DNA of 64,000 bases from Cephalotus follicularis. Taxonomy: Eukaryota; Streptophyta; Magnoliopsida; Oxalidales; Cephalotaceae. The notes beneath the pieces are model-generated. The model searched no databases. It was not told the DNA's origin and worked only from the letters and a program-made list of their open reading frames with translations. Of this stretch, positions 44,688 through 57,985 are shown one piece after another. Location: the NCBI GenBank assembly GCA_001972305.1, contig BDDD01001672.1:120219-184218 (forward strand), given 5' to 3'. Made by a program: the position numbers and the translations under genes. Position 1 is the stretch's first letter; each line of letters starts with the position of its first letter.

Positions 44688-46818
44688 ATATTCCCACTCT
44701 TTTTAGAATTTCGCCCTCACAATTCACATACCTGATTATCGAAGAGATCTGGGTAACACTTTTTCATCTCATCCTCGCGCTCCCAAGTGGCCTCCTCTAA
44801 AGCTTGATTTCTCCACAAGACCTTAACCAATGGGATGGTCTTGGGCCGCAATACCTGATCTCGACGATCCAAAATTTGCATAGGAACTTCTTCATAAGCT
44901 AGCTCTGGTAAATTCTCGTCAGAAAAGTCGATCAGGATATCCAGGATATGTGGAGGGTCTAAGATGTACTTCCTCATCACTGACACATGTAAGACATTAT
45001 GAATCCAAGCCAGCTCTGGTGGCAAAGCTAATCTATATGAAACAAGTCCAATCCTCTACAAAATCTCAAAAGGTCTGATATATCGATGACTTAGCTTGCC
45101 ACGTTGCCAAATCGGATCACTCCCGTATAGGGTGATACTCGAAGAAATACTCTATCACCCAGTTAAAATTCCAAATCCTTGTGACGTTTGTCTGCATAGC
45201 TTTTCTGTCTACTCTGACCTACCCGCAGTCACTCCTATGTGATCTTCACCTTTTCTATAGCATCCTTAACTATATCTGGACCCAATAACCTCCTTTCACC
45301 TACCTTATCCCAACACAAGGTTGTTCTACATTGTCTGCCATACAAGGCCTCATAAGGTGCCATGCCGATACTAGCATGGTAACTATTATTATAAGCAAAC
45401 TCGATCAAAGTCACGTGGGTATCCCAACTACACCTAAAATCCATAACGCAGGCTCGCAACATATCCTCCAAATCCTGAATCGTACGCTCAGACTACCCAT
45501 CAGTCTGAGGGTGATAAGCTGTACTGAGTTTGAACTCAATACCCAAAGCTACCTGCAAGCTCTGCTAAAATCTTGACGTAAACTGGGGGTCTGTATCTGA
45601 TACAATATTGATGGGAATCCCATGCAGCCTAATAAAGTTATCTACATATAACAGTGCCAACCTGTCAAATATATAATCCACATGTATCGACAAGAAATGC
45701 GCCGACTTTGTCAATCGGTCAACTATAACCCATATAGCATCCCATCTTCTCTGAGTCGGTGTCAGTCCTGAGACAAAGTCCATGGTAATATGTTCCAATT
45801 TTCACTCAAGAATGGGAAGCGACTGCAGTAATCATGAGGGTTTCTATCATTCTGCTTTGACCTGCTGGCATGTATAACATTTTGCCACCTATCGGGCAAT
45901 CTCCCTTTTCATGCCTCTCCACCAGTAATGCTATTTAAAATTTTGATTAATCTCAGTACTGCCAGGATGCACCGACCTTACAGAACAGTGAGTTGCTTCC
46001 AAAATTTCTCGTTTAATAGCCTCCACATGTGGCACTCAAATCCTCTGGCCAAAGATTAGAGCACCATCCTCTTTGATATGGAAATTTGACCGAGAGCCCT
46101 CTCTGACCTCCTTAATATATTTTAACAGCCTCCAATCCTACTCCTATGTTTCCCGGATCTGATCTACTAATACCGATCTCAACTGTAAAGTGGCTAACAC
46201 TGCACCATTATCATCCACTGTTAACTCCGCACCCGTAAACCTCAACTGCTCCAACAATTGCAGATAAGTCAACTGTATGCGAGCAAGAGAAACAAAAGAC
46301 TTCCTACTCAAGGAATTTGCCCCTACGTTTGCCTTACCCGGGGGATAATCAAAAGTGCAGTCCTAATACTTAATAAGCTCGATCCATCTCCTTTGACTCA
46401 AATTAAGATGCTGCTGTGAAAATAAATACTTTAGACTTTTGTGGTCATTAAAGATTTGGCAAGTCTCCCCATATAGATAGTGTCACAAAATCTTTAAGGC
46501 AAAGACTAGTGCAGCTAACTCCAAGTCATGGGTAGGATAATTGAGCTCATGTATTTTCAACTGTCTCGAGGCATAAGCTATCACTTTCCCATGTTGCATT
46601 AATACACAACCTAATCCTTTCCTAGAGGCATCACTATATACTACAAATCCACCACCTGGAGATGGAAGTGCTAAAACTGGAGCTGAAGGTCAATCTACTC
46701 TTAAACTCCTGGAAGCTTTGCTCATAATCATCAGTGCACTCAAACTTAGTTTCCTTCATTGTTAGCTTAGACAGAGGTGATGCTAACAAGGAGAAGCAAT
46801 CAATAAACCCCCTGTAAT
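44688..46818 (-). pseudogene. G5 RT thumb, RNase H and integrase (chromovirus)
   Basis: Right to left: RT thumb (FIDCFSLLASPLSKLTMKET), RNase H ([20 protein letters not shown], then [16 protein letters not shown]), the integrase zinc domain (VAKCYTCQQVKAE), core (MDFVSGLTPTQRRWDAIWVI, SDTDPQFTS, SERTIQDLEDML), GPY-like module and chromodomain-like tail (IPLVKVLWRNQALEEATWER), ending about 44717. Many stops break it (near 45563, 45500, 45235 and 45050). RNase H keeps its three acidic residues. RT is cut at 46818 by the C3 LTR, and the rest of G5 would lie beyond C3, outside the window. Confidence 0.9.
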
Positions 46819-49343
46819 TGTTAGATTAGGGTGTCCCTGCAAGCCACGAGGAGGCTGCAGACATATGTTCTAAGTATATGACTCACTCTTGAATCATACA
46901 TTCTTAGTTCCATTCATGTTTTATTGTGCATATTTAGTAAATATTGGCATTTTGCTATATGTATTATCTCATACCGTCTCTACGGATCAGTTGATCACCA
47001 TGTCAACTGAATACACATATAGCGCCCTGTCCGTAAAGGGTTGGATCTCGTGCCTATGAGGTTATGAGAATGAGATCCTTACTCCCTTGTGACAAAAGTT
47101 CCAAGCCATAGGTTAACTCTCTAAGGGCAATTGATGAACCGTAAATACTTGCCGTGTTACGCTTGCTCCGAATGGTAAAGGAGGATGGATCATCTCATTT
47201 CCATTCGGGTTTTACCCTAAAGCTGATGCGGGGTGCGTGCAGGGGCACGACACTGAACCGACCCACCATAGGTTATCTATTTGGAGAGTCAACACCTCTG
47301 TCAATAGAGTTCCTATTGTCACGGTAGTGCTTAGTCAAAGGTCACTAGTAGATCATACGTGATTTACGTTGTATCGTTAGACATGAGCGGCTAACATACA
47401 TTGTGTAGTAACTGCTTGGCTTTGATTTACTCCTTCCCCAGCACTAACCACGTGCTGGAAAAAGGGTTGTCTTTGGGCCTTATGGGAGCTCTATTGAGAT
47501 GTATGGGCGAGTGCGCAAGATGAGATCGTCACACCCGTGTTGAGGGTTATAGGCTCTATGACATCTGTGACCATTGAAGACTTAAAGTCCTGGCCAGGCA
47601 CTGGAAGATTGGGAACGAGAGGTTTCCGGGGATATCTCCCATAGTCTCAGTGCGTTCATAGAATTATATTTATCACGGTTTTTCCTAGGGGTGACATTTA
47701 TCAAAACCCTAGTCCACGATCGGAGCAGAGATGATGAAGGATACATGGCACGCAAACCGATGACAGTGATAAAGTACTGGGGAATCGGTTAACAAATGAT
47801 AGACGTGGTACTTTTTGGTCCGCATATCCGGGGGTGATTATAGATCACATCGGGACTACTAGCTGGATAGTCGTACCAGAACTTCGGGATGTTCTGAGAA
47901 ATTTATCATCGTATCAGAAATCCACTGGGCTTTAGGGTCCCGCTTGATTATTGGGAAAGTGATGCATGCTGCACACATGCTCGCTTGGTGGTAAATCTAG
48001 TTTTTAACTAGTATATATTATTTTGACATTAGTGGTTTGTTTTTCGTTCTACTAATAGTCATCTTGATGTATAAGAGATTTTACAGTTGGTGCATGATTT
48101 AATTGTAATTAAATTAATTAAAGAGAGGGTCTTGAATTATTTAAAGTGAAAGACTTTAATTAAATCATTAAAGAGAGAAACATGTTTAATTAATCGAGAG
48201 AATTATTAAACATGTATGAGAAACAAAATTAAAATTGAAAGAGATTTTAATTAAAGAAGAAAAGAGAAATAAGAGCGAGAGAGACTTAAATTTTATTAAG
48301 TCAAAATGCATTTTAAAAATATTTTTTAAATATCTCTCTCTCAATCTCTCTCACACTCTCTCCCACCAATCTCTCCCATCTCTCCCTTTTCTTCATCTTA
48401 CAATGCATGACTCGTGCGTTTTGGGCAGAGAAGAGACGCACATGGCATCTGGCGTGCAGGGGCGCACGATCCGGCCGGAGGATAGACCGGCGCTTCACGC
48501 CAGAGGCCGTGAGAAGGCGAGCGACCATCCCTGGTAAGCCTTCTCCCTTCTCTCTCCCGTTTTCTCCCTTCTCCCCCGTTTCTCCATCTCGACCGTTTGC
48601 GTTTTTTGGCCGATTCTTGCTCCCGGCGTCTCTTCCACCGCCGTTGATCACAGTGGGTGGAGCCAATCCATGGCTCTATCCATTTTGATATTTATTTTGC
48701 GTTTCCCGGTCGTTTTTCGACAATTTTGTGTTTGGTGACTCAACTGGGCGAGTTTACGCGTCGGGCTGTTGTGACTTGGCATTTCGCGCCGAGTCACGGT
48801 GAGTCTTGGGTTGGGGTGTGTCGGGCTTGTGTCGCTGAGCCGTTTGGTGGCTTGGCGGCCGCTGATGACAAACGGCGAGCCCACCCCGTGACTCACCACC
48901 GGCCATTCTCTGCCTTCCAGGCTGAGTCTCACCGATTCTCGGTCACCTGTGCGTTCGTCATGGTGTTAGCGTCCACATATGTCAATGCCGGTCAATGGCG
49001 AGTTGACCGAGACTCACTGAGTCCGAACTCAGTGAGTTGCCGCCTCTGGCCACCTTGTTCGGGCGCGGTTTCGGGTGTGTCTCCTCCAGATTCGGGTTGA
49101 GCAGATTTTTTGGAGTCCGTTGGTGTCAAGATCGGACAAAATGTGGACTGTCCGAAAATCGGTGGTGTTACCGGTGACCGGCAGTTGCTACTGCAAGCGT
49201 GTAGCGACAAAGTGATGGAGCCTCCAACGTTGGTATGATTGCTTCACTCTTACTTTTACTGTTACCGACGTGTGTTCGGTTTATCTTTTTGTGCATGCTT
49301 GTTCTTGTTTTAGTTCGCTTGTTAATTAAACGGAGATCCTAGG
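46819..49343 (+). repeat. C3 5' LTR, main part
   Basis: The first 1.1 kb aligns with the C1 3' LTR. 48340-48560 has ctctctc runs, and 48400-49100 is GC-rich with overlapping open frames on both strands that I do not accept as genes. The cgtgtagcgacaaag segment at 49197 matches the C2 LTR end region. Its last five bases, CTAGG, are the left copy of the G6 target duplication. Confidence 0.8.
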
Positions 49344-50213
49344 TGTTGATACATAAATCCTTCCCTCAACAGTACCCCACGTGTAAGGGCTTGATTTGTT
49401 TAGGGAAACGCTATGATAATGCTCCGAGGAAAAGTAGAAGGCTATGGATGTTTCCCTGCACAGAAGAGCAAACACGTTGAAGGTTCAGGAGGATGTTCTC
49501 CCGGGGACACTCCGATGCTCAAGTTAGGAGAGAAAAGTAGGTTCTTTAGAGAATAAAAATGGCTGAGCTTTGTTCTGACTATTGAACTAGTATTTATAGT
49601 GCAGGAGTGTAACTGTCCCATAAGGAAATGCTGAGGATCTCGGTCATTTCCCTTGATCTCCGCCTGATATGTTGCCACTTTCCTTGTAGGTAGTTCATTA
49701 TATAACTACTTCCTTATTTGGATGAAGGTGAATCCCAGGAAATTAGGCTGATTTCATGGCCTTATCCCATAAACGAAGAGGAGGTCCTCTGCAACAGGGC
49801 TGCCGAGGAGGTGAACCATGGTACTGTTGCCGAGGTGATGGGCCTCTTGCTTCCCTTTCGCTCCAAGGTCTTCAATGTCTGGAACTTGTGTCTGAGACAC
49901 TGGGTTCTCTGCCATACTTTCGAGGAGGAGGTCCTCGGCATAGGTGCTTTGAAGGATTGTTTCTTCCCTGTACCCTAAGAGAGCTCCTCGGATCAAAGAG
50001 GTCCTTGACACAGACATCATATGGGGCACTCTTAGTCAGGTTAGTACTCCTCGGCCCTGGTGTCTTGTGAATGTCTGCTCACTCGCTTCTCTGACTTGCC
50101 TTACTGAGCCTCCTCTAACCCATGTCCATGTGAGTTTCAAACCCCCCGGACATATGGCTTCATCCGAGGAGGACACGTGTCCTCCTTAATGTAAAGAGAT
50201 TTTCCCCACATCA
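49344..50213 (-). repeat. G6 3' LTR (870 bp)
   Basis: Matches 59768-60647 with few differences (for example acataaatcc against acagaaatcc near the start). Confidence 0.94.
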
Positions 50214-50225
50214 TATGCCCCTCTG
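50214..50225 (-). other. G6 polypurine tract
   Basis: On the minus strand agaggggcata lies directly before the LTR start at 50213. Confidence 0.75.
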
Positions 50226-50830
50226 GTCCTTCTTCTCTGAAAATGGTCAGAGGAGGAGGACCAAAGTTGAGAGCCGTGGCTCGGCCGGACACCTCTGCAG
50301 AGCTTTAAACTAGCTTTCCCTTGTGCAAGTGAGCCAAGGTTTAAAGTATTGCTTTTGGTGATTCTCTCACACAAAACGAAGTCTACTTGAGCAGAGGATT
50401 AAAGCTTGTCCTCTGGTTTGTACCTATTTTGGCTAACGGGCCTCGTGTCACGGGCCGTAATCATTAGCATTTAAGTCACGTATTGAATACGATTTCCTCA
50501 GAGCATTATCACAGAGTTTCCCGCCTCTGTCTCTTCGTTTCCCACGTCTGATTTGACGGTCCGTTCCCCAGCCGTTGGATCTGTGTGAGGTGGAGGGCCA
50601 GGATCTGAGCTACAAGTCACTAAAAGGTTATATTCTTCTCAAAGCAAACCTTTCGCTCCTTCAATATCCAGTACTCACATCATCGTTGAGAGCTTTCTAA
50701 GTTTGCTGTGCTTTCAGAACCCTATTTCATCACTCTTCATGAAAATCTTTGGTAAGTTTCTGTCATCTTCTTGCCTTTCTAGGTCGTTCTTAGATTTCCT
50801 TAGCAGTTCCTTCTTCTTTGTCTTAAGTTT

Positions 50831-53265
50831 ATGGCTAGTCAAGAACAATCCAGTGGGTCTTCTTCTGCTTCTCCCCTAGCGGTTGAGCCCTTGTCCATGG
50901 TGGTTCGCACTGCCGAGAGACCACTTGGTGTTGAAGGTAGCCTAGGGGCTACGGTGGATGACCCTGCTGCTCCCACCACCGGGGCTAATCCCCCTCATTC
51001 TGAAAGTTGTTTCGGTGTACGAACCCTCAGCCATGTTGAGGTGAAAAAACTCTCTGAGAGGTATAACTTTCCTCGTGGGTTAATGTACTGCCTTCCCTCG
51101 GATCCTCGGATGGTTACCATGAGTAGAGAAGGTCTTTTTGTGATCTTGGAAGGGGCACTCTCTCATGGTCTGAGGGTTCCAAGTCCCTCATTTGCCATCT
51201 CGGTGTTAGAAAACTTTAGTCTTCATCGCTCACTTCTTCAACCTCAGTCTTGGAGCTTCATAACCGGCTTCCTCGTCAAGTGTATAGAGTCAGAGGTGGA
51301 CGCGACAATGAACCTTTTCAAAGAGTTCCATGTCCTCTCGGCCACACCCAAAAAGAGCGGATATTTTTTCCAGTCTCGTTCTGGGGTGAAAAAACTTCTC
51401 CTCAACCCCACCAAGTACATAAAAAATTGGAGGAAGAGGTATTTTTTGATAAAGGACTTTGAAGGGTTCACTCCCTCTCCCTGGTGCGATTCTCTGGACA
51501 CGGCATCTCTGAACAGGAGATCTCACCTGACCTCAGCGGAGAAGGTCAGCTTCAATAAACTCCTGGCCCTTGAGCCAGAGGATGTGAACTCCACCGTTCA
51601 TGAGGATCGTCTGCTCCATGCTGGACTGAGCGTGGTCCTCGGACAAGAATCTCGGTCGGATGGAGCCGAGAACGATATCTTAGAGGGAGAGGGAGATCAA
51701 GATAGTCCTTTGCCCCCAGTGTCAGAGGAAAGCTGTATAAAGCCTTTGTCTCCTCCACTCCTTAGTTTAGCGTTATTCTCATTCTTCTTGTATTTTGAAT
51801 CTTTGACCTGAATCTTCATGTCTCCTTTTAGCTATGGCTCCTCGCCATGACTTCTCTTCCATCATGAAGGCTACCGACAAGAGGAAGACCCCTGCTGTAG
51901 GTGGACCGAAGCCGAAGGGGAAGAGCACCGTAGCTGAGGGGTCGAGGCCGCAGACCAAGACTCCTCCACCTGTTCGGATGCCTACTGCTGCTGCTGAGAA
52001 GAGGAGGAAGGCAGGCAAGAGGACTGCAGACGAAACCTCCCCCATTGACGAGCACATTCCTCTGATGAAGAAGAGCAGGAAGGGGACGGGTGCTGAGGGA
52101 GCCAAAAAGGGGAAGGAAGTCAAGGACGTCGCTGCCCTCGGAGCAAGTTCGCAGGATCTAATCATCATACCTCCAACTCGGGAGGCAGAGGACTTGCTGA
52201 ACGAGTTTGAAGACATGGACTACACCAAACTGCACCTGAATGCTCCTTGGGTCCCCCAGGCGGTCAGTCGTCTGGTCTTCTTCCCCTTGGAGATGGAAGC
52301 CAGGGAGAAATGGTCCAACGAGCAGTTGGTAACCCAGTGTCTTTGGAGCAACTTGAGGGTACACAATCTTTTCCCCTGTTGCCTTGATTTCTTTTATGTC
52401 TTTTCTCTTCACACTTACTGACATATATGCTCCTCTGACAGGCTCTGAACAACACTCAACTGCTGGTAGACAACTTCTCTGCCGTTGTGGCCAGGGACAG
52501 GGAGCTGAGGGCGAGCATGGCTACATTGGAGGAGACTGCCTGCTCAGCTCAAGATCAACTAAACGAGGTTCTCAAAGACCAAGAGTCCTTGGTTGTGGAG
52601 AAGAAGCAAGCAGTTGAAGATTTGGAGGAGGAGAGGGCTGACAGGAAGGAGCTGGAGGCAGAGATGGATCACACCAGGAAGAAGTGCCTTGACCTGGAGG
52701 CAAAACTTGATCGCCAGCAGAGGAAGGATCAGGAATAGCTGTGGAGGGAACGGCACAGGGCCGTGGCAGACTTCAAATCCTTGGATGAGTTCAAGGAGCT
52801 GATGAGATCCTCTGTGGAGGAGTTCAAAGCCTCGGACGAGTTCGAGGAGGCAGTGTTTGAGGAAGCGGCCGAGTACTTCCCCCGGGGCTTCTATGCCTAC
52901 AGGAACTGGATCTCCTCCTTATGCGTCCCGACGTCCCACTGGATGGAGTAGTGTATGGACCCTCGGCTAAAACTTTCGACTTCTATCCAGAGGGAATTGA
53001 TGCAGAGGAAGAGAAGCTCCGTCTTGAATTGGAGGAGGGAGTCTCATCTGCCATGGTGGACGAGCTGTCGATTCCAGGTTCACCAGACTTGGTTATTCTT
53101 CCTGCGGATCCTGCCTTGACCTCGGATCCTGCACTAGACCCCCCTGCTATTCCTTCTTCATCGGCTCCAGTGGACCCCTCTTCTGGATTTGCAGCTCCTC
53201 CTCTGCCTTCCGTTGAAGCCTTCTTCGCTCCTCCACCCGAGCACGAAGATCCTCCTGAGCCCTAG
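50831..53265 (+). pseudogene. G6 antisense gene (Transposase_28-like), three exons predicted
   Basis: It runs opposite to gag-pol, between integrase and the 3' LTR. The first exon (50831-51734) begins MASQEQSSGSSSASPL. It contains a domain like the family called putative gypsy-type transposon or Transposase_28 (VKKLSERYNFPRGLMYCLPS, then EGALSHGLRVPSPSFAISVL). I predict introns 51735-51831 (GT..AG, 97 bp) and 52359-52441 (GT..AG, 83 bp); both preserve the frame. Exon 2 is lysine- and proline-rich and nucleus-like; exon 3 is a long Glu/Lys/Leu-rich coiled coil (about 52487-52735). A TAG at 52736 and a frameshift near 52920 then break it, and a proline-rich tail ends at 53265. The function of this protein is unknown. 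Start: first ATG after a TATA-like stretch near 50627. Confidence 0.82.
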
Positions 53266-53325
53266 TTTTTCACTTGTTTTTATGTTGTAATAGTCTTTCA
53301 ACGAACTTGTACTTCCTTTAATTTA

Positions 53326-53333
53326 TAAATAAA
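53326..53333 (+). promoter_or_regulatory. Likely poly(A) signal of the antisense gene
   Basis: AATAAA within ataaataaag, about 60 bp after the stop of the antisense gene, in AT-rich sequence. Confidence 0.6.
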
Positions 53334-53837
53334 GAAAGACTTTTTGCATTCTCTGATTTTTCTTGTGATTAACTTTTTGAATTATGTGGTTGACCTCTGT
53401 ATGTATGTATATGTTAACAATTCCCTTAGGAACTCTAACTCTGCCCAAGTTACTGACTTCTTGAAGAAGCGAACACTTAAGTTTACTAGTCCTCGTGGGA
53501 CACCTCATCCCAAAAGTGCTTAAGTAATTATAACTTGTCTTCATAGTTTATATTGCATTTACAGACTAATTTCTTGGTCTTCTTGGACAACTTCCTATGG
53601 GTTTGCCGAGTAGAGTATCGTCTGACCTATTAGGTTTTTAGGACAGGTTGGCTGAGCTAGCAGTCCATATAGGGACACTTATATTAAAGTTCTTAGTCCG
53701 ACGAGCTTGATCGTTGCGAGTTCCCATGGCTTCGCCTTTCAAGTCACGATTTTAGGACTGGTTGGACAAGTTCCCATTGTATTGCCAATCAAAGTTTGCT
53801 CCCTGGGGAGTCTTAGTGCTTCCTTGGAAGTCTTTGG

Positions 53838-53925
53838 ATGATCCTCAGAAAGAGGCTTTAGGGTGCTCCTCGGAAGGAGGCTTTTGGGGTGCTCCTCGGA
53901 AGGAGTCTTTAGTCTGTCCGAGTCC
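53838..53925. repeat. Short tandem repeat around ggtgctcctcggaagga
   Basis: Two clear units and one partial unit of about 27-28 bp lie between the antisense gene and pol of G6. The stretch 53340-54120 otherwise shows no gene. Confidence 0.8.
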
Positions 53926-54123
53926 TCGGGTTCTCTTCGCTTTCTCTTGGGCGGTCAAGCACACTCAGAGTAAAAATTGAGGGAGTTGATCGATGGCTGT
54001 TCAGAGGTTTGAGGACATGAACATTGGACCTCCGGTCCCTTGCAAACTTGAAACTACAATATGGAACACAAGTTTTGAAAACAAAATTTCTTTCATTGAT
54101 ATATGAATTTGTACAACTTACAT

Positions 54124-57100
54124 TCATTGATAATACTTCCTCAGATGCTCGGCATTCCATGCTCTGGCAATCTCCCTACCCCCCAAAGTTTCAAGTTTGA
54201 ATGTTCCTAGGTGGAGGACCCTCTTGATATTGTATGGTCCTTCCCAGGCAGGGGAAAATTTTCCTCTGGTACCGGTGGGGTCTGCAACGGCTGAGTTGCG
54301 AAGGACTAGATCTCCTTGTCTTAGTGGTCTGGGGCTTACCCTTTTGTTATAGTAGCGGCTCACCCTCTGCTGGTAGGCTACAACTCTGATCGCAGCCTTA
54401 TCTCTTAGTTTTTCCACTAGATCGAGGTTGCATCTGAGACCTTCTTCATTATTGTCTTCAGTGAAATGTACAACCCTTGGCGATTGTACTCCAATCTCCA
54501 CTGGTATCATAGCCTCTGCCCCAAAATATATACTGTATGGTGATTCGCCGGTTGTAGTCTAAGGAGTTGTTATGTATGCCCATAGGACGCTTAGTAGCTC
54601 CTCTGCCCATCTTCCTTTGCTATCTTCTAAGCGCTTCTTCAAGCCCGAGATGATTTCTCTGTTGATCACCTTGGCTTGACCATTGCTTTGGGGGTAGGCT
54701 ACTGAGGCAAGCCTATGTTCTATCCTCCACTCTTTACAAAAGTCACGGAAGGCTTGGCAATCAAACTACTTACCATTGTCTGTGAAAATTGTCCTTGGGA
54801 CTCCAAATCTGCAGATGATTGACTTCCATACGAAGCTCTCCGTGTTCTTCTCTATAATTGTGGCCAGAGGTTCTGCTTCCACTCACTTAGTGAAGTATTT
54901 TACTGCTACAATGAGAAACTTCCTCTAGCCTGTCGCCATAGGTAATGGTCCGACGAAGTCCATTCCCCATTGTGCAAAGGGCCATGGAGCCGTGATAGAC
55001 GTCAAAGGTTGGGAAGGTCTTCTGCTTATGTTTGCGTTCCGCTGGCACTTGTCGCACTTCCTCACTAAGTCTATAGCATCTTGATGCATAGTCATCCAGC
55101 AGTATCCTTGCCTCAATATCTTATGAGATAATGATCTGCCCCTTGTGTGGTTGCCACAAATTCCTTCATGGACCTCCCTCAGAGCATGACCAACCTCTAG
55201 GGGGGTCATACACCTTAACCAACGAAAGGAGAAAGACCTTTTGTAGAGGATCCCATCTCGGAGTTGGAATCTGTTTGCTGTGTAGACCAACTTCCTCGCC
55301 TCCATGAGGTCCTCGGGTAAGATTCCATTCCTCAGCCAATTCATAAAGGGAGTCTTCCAGTTTGTCTCCTGGGGTACATCTATGTCCATCACATCTACTT
55401 CAGAGATTGTAGGCCTGTTTAGGTAGTCTACTAGCACGGTTTGAGCCGTTGCTAGTCTTCATAACTGGTTTGCTCGGGCGTTCTTGACTCTGGGTACTTT
55501 CAAAACTTTTAGGAACTTAAAAGCTGACTTCATACTCTGAAAATGGGACAAGTATTTCAGCATTGTGTCTTCTCAGGCTTCATACTCTCCATTTGCTAGA
55601 CCAACCACTAGCTCAGAATCACCGGACGCCTCTATCTTCTGCACCTCCAAGTGCTTTGCGATCACCAGCCAAACTATCAGAGCTTCCCACTAATCTTCAT
55701 TGTTTGTATCTTTAAATTTGGACCTCAGATCATACTCCAACGTCCAACCATTTGGGCTTGTCAATACAAACCCCGCTCCACTGCCAGTGATGCAGGAAGA
55801 CCCATCCACTGACAATGTCCATATCCCCTTCTCTCTCTTAGAAGGGTTCTCCTCCATACACTCCGTAGGTGTATTATCTCCAACAAATTCGGCCAGTACC
55901 TGAGATTTAATTGCAGGACTGGCGTTGAACTTCACATCATACTCGCCTAGCTCGACTGACCACTTAATCAACCTGCCCGAGGTGTCGGGCTTTGCGAGAA
56001 CTTGTTTAAGCGGTCTATCAGTCAGAACCTTAATTGTATGGGTTTGGAAATATGGCCTCAATTTTTTGTCCGAGATGATCAAAGCATATGCAAATTTCCC
56101 TACCTCATGGTACCTTCCTTCAGCATCATTCAAAGCCTTGCTCACATAGTACACCGGCTTTTGAACTTTTTCATCTTCTCTGACTAGCACCACACTCACT
56201 GCGCCTGAGGTGGCCGTAAGGTAAAAATACAAGTCTTCCCCATCCTTAGGTTTTGAAATCAGAGGAGGGGAAGCTAGGTATTCCTTCAACTTGTCTAAGG
56301 CTGCTTGACAGTCGTCAGACCAAGAAAACCCCTTGGGATCCCTGAGTATTTTGAAGAACGAAAGGCATTTTTCTACTGACTTCGATACAAACCTACTCGG
56401 GGTTACTATTTTCCCATTTAATCTCTGCACGTCCCTGATGGTTTGAGGAGGCCTCATGCTTTGAATTGCTGAGATCTTCTCCGGATTGGCCTCTATTCCT
56501 TTGCTAGAGACCATAAATCCGAGGAACTTGCCAGAGGTGACCCCAAATGTACACTTGGACGGATTGAGTTTCATGTTGTGTCTCCTAAGCACCTCAAATG
56601 TTTCTTCCAAGTCTTTTATGTGGGGGCTCCTGGCTAAGGTCTTGACGAGCATGTTGTCGATGTACACCTCCATATTTTTCCCGATCTGAGGCTCAAAAAT
56701 TTTGTTCACAAACGTTGGTAGGTGGTCCATGCATTCTTCAGGCCGAAGGGCATAACCCTGTACCAATACATTCCTCGGTCTGTGATGAAAGCTGTCTTGT
56801 TCTCGTCGAGCCCGTACATGGGAATTTGATTGCATCCCGAGTTGGCATCCAAGAAGCTTAACATTCTGTAGCCCGAGGTGGCATCCACCAACTGATCTAT
56901 CTTTGGGAGAGGAAAGTGAACCTTTGGGAAAGCTTTGTTGAGGTCAATGAAGTCGATACACATCCTCCACTTCCCATTTGCCTTTTTGAGTAGTACTAGG
57001 TTCGCCAGCCAGTCTGAGTAATGCACTTCCCTTATGAATCCCGCCTGTAATAGCTTACTCGCCTCTTCTTCTATTTCCTGCTACCTCTTTGGAGCAAAGT

Positions 57101-57985
57101 TCCTCTTCTTTTGCCTGGCTGGAGGGCTCGTTGGGTCCACGCTTAGTTTGTGAACCATGACACTTGGGTTGATCCCAGGGACCTCCTCTGCCGACCAGGC
57201 AAACACGTCTTTGTTATTTCGGAGGAATGTTATTAATTCCCCCTTCTCCACCTCTCCAAGTTGTGAGCCAACTTGGAAGACTTGTTCAGTGTTGCCCTCA
57301 TGCAAGGGCACTTGGAGCATGTCCGCAACAGGATGGGGACGCTCAGGATCCATGTCTCCCCTGAGCTCCATATTTGCTATAGGAAGCACCTTGTCCTTCC
57401 CCTTGTCCATGATGGTAGTTTTGTAGCACTGTCTTGCTACCTGTTGATCTCCTCTTACCTCTCCCACGCCAAACCTCATGGGGAACTTCATCAACAGGTG
57501 TCTTGTAGACACTATCGCCTCCAATAGGTGGAGCCCTGGTCGCCCTATTATTGCATTATACGGGCCTGGGGTATCAACCACCAGGAATGTCATCTCTACC
57601 CGAGTTTGACGTGGGGTCGTGCCTGCAACCACGGACAGGTCGATGGATCCCAGAGGATGGACAATCTCACCTGCGAAGCCAACCAGTGGGGTCTTTACAG
57701 GCTTGAGCTGGTCTGCCGGTATCCTTAGCTGATCAAATGCATGTTTGTATAGGATATCGGCCGAGCTGCCACTTGAAGAGTTACCACCACTGGGTCATCA
57801 TGAGGGAGTTGTACTCCCTCGTAGTCCACCTCCGAGAAGGATATCGCCTCCTCATCTCCACCTATTCTCAGCCTTTTGTCGTGATGGACTTGTTTCACAG
57901 CAAAGGGACAGTCTCCCGTGGGCTTTTCTTGCGTTTTTATGGTCTCCACCAAACGCGACCCCCCCACAGATGGTATGGATGACAC
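54124..57985 (-). pseudogene. G6 pol: protease, RT, two RNase H domains, integrase
   Basis: Right to left: a protease region (VEMTFLVVDTPGPYNAIIGR at about 57590), RT (LVLLKKANGKWRMCIDFIDL near 57000; MEVYIDNMLVKT near 56660), a primary RNase H (DLYFYLTATSGAVSVVLVRE to TIKVLTDRPLKQVL), a second archaeal-type RNase H (IWTLSVDGSSCITGSGAGFV, SGDSELVVGLANGEY), and integrase with HHCC domain (EVHEGICGNHTRG..., CDKCQRN), core (QWGMDFVGPLP, FTDNG) and C-terminal EGPYNIKRVLHLGTFKLETL. The RT box reads YIDN where YIDD or YVDD is usual. The integrase third acidic position reads NGQAKV, with lysine. The primary RNase H lacks its usual first aspartate, common in this lineage. Stops and frameshifts are many. 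Confidence 0.9.

Noticed and set aside
48407-49100. Overlapping open frames on both strands in a GC-rich stretch
   Set aside because: They lie inside the C3 LTR, overlap one another on both strands and show no recognisable domain. GC-rich sequence gives few stops by chance.
51244-52424. Minus-strand frames opposite the G6 antisense gene
   Set aside because: Shadows of the spliced plus-strand gene; gag and pol of G6 end before this region.
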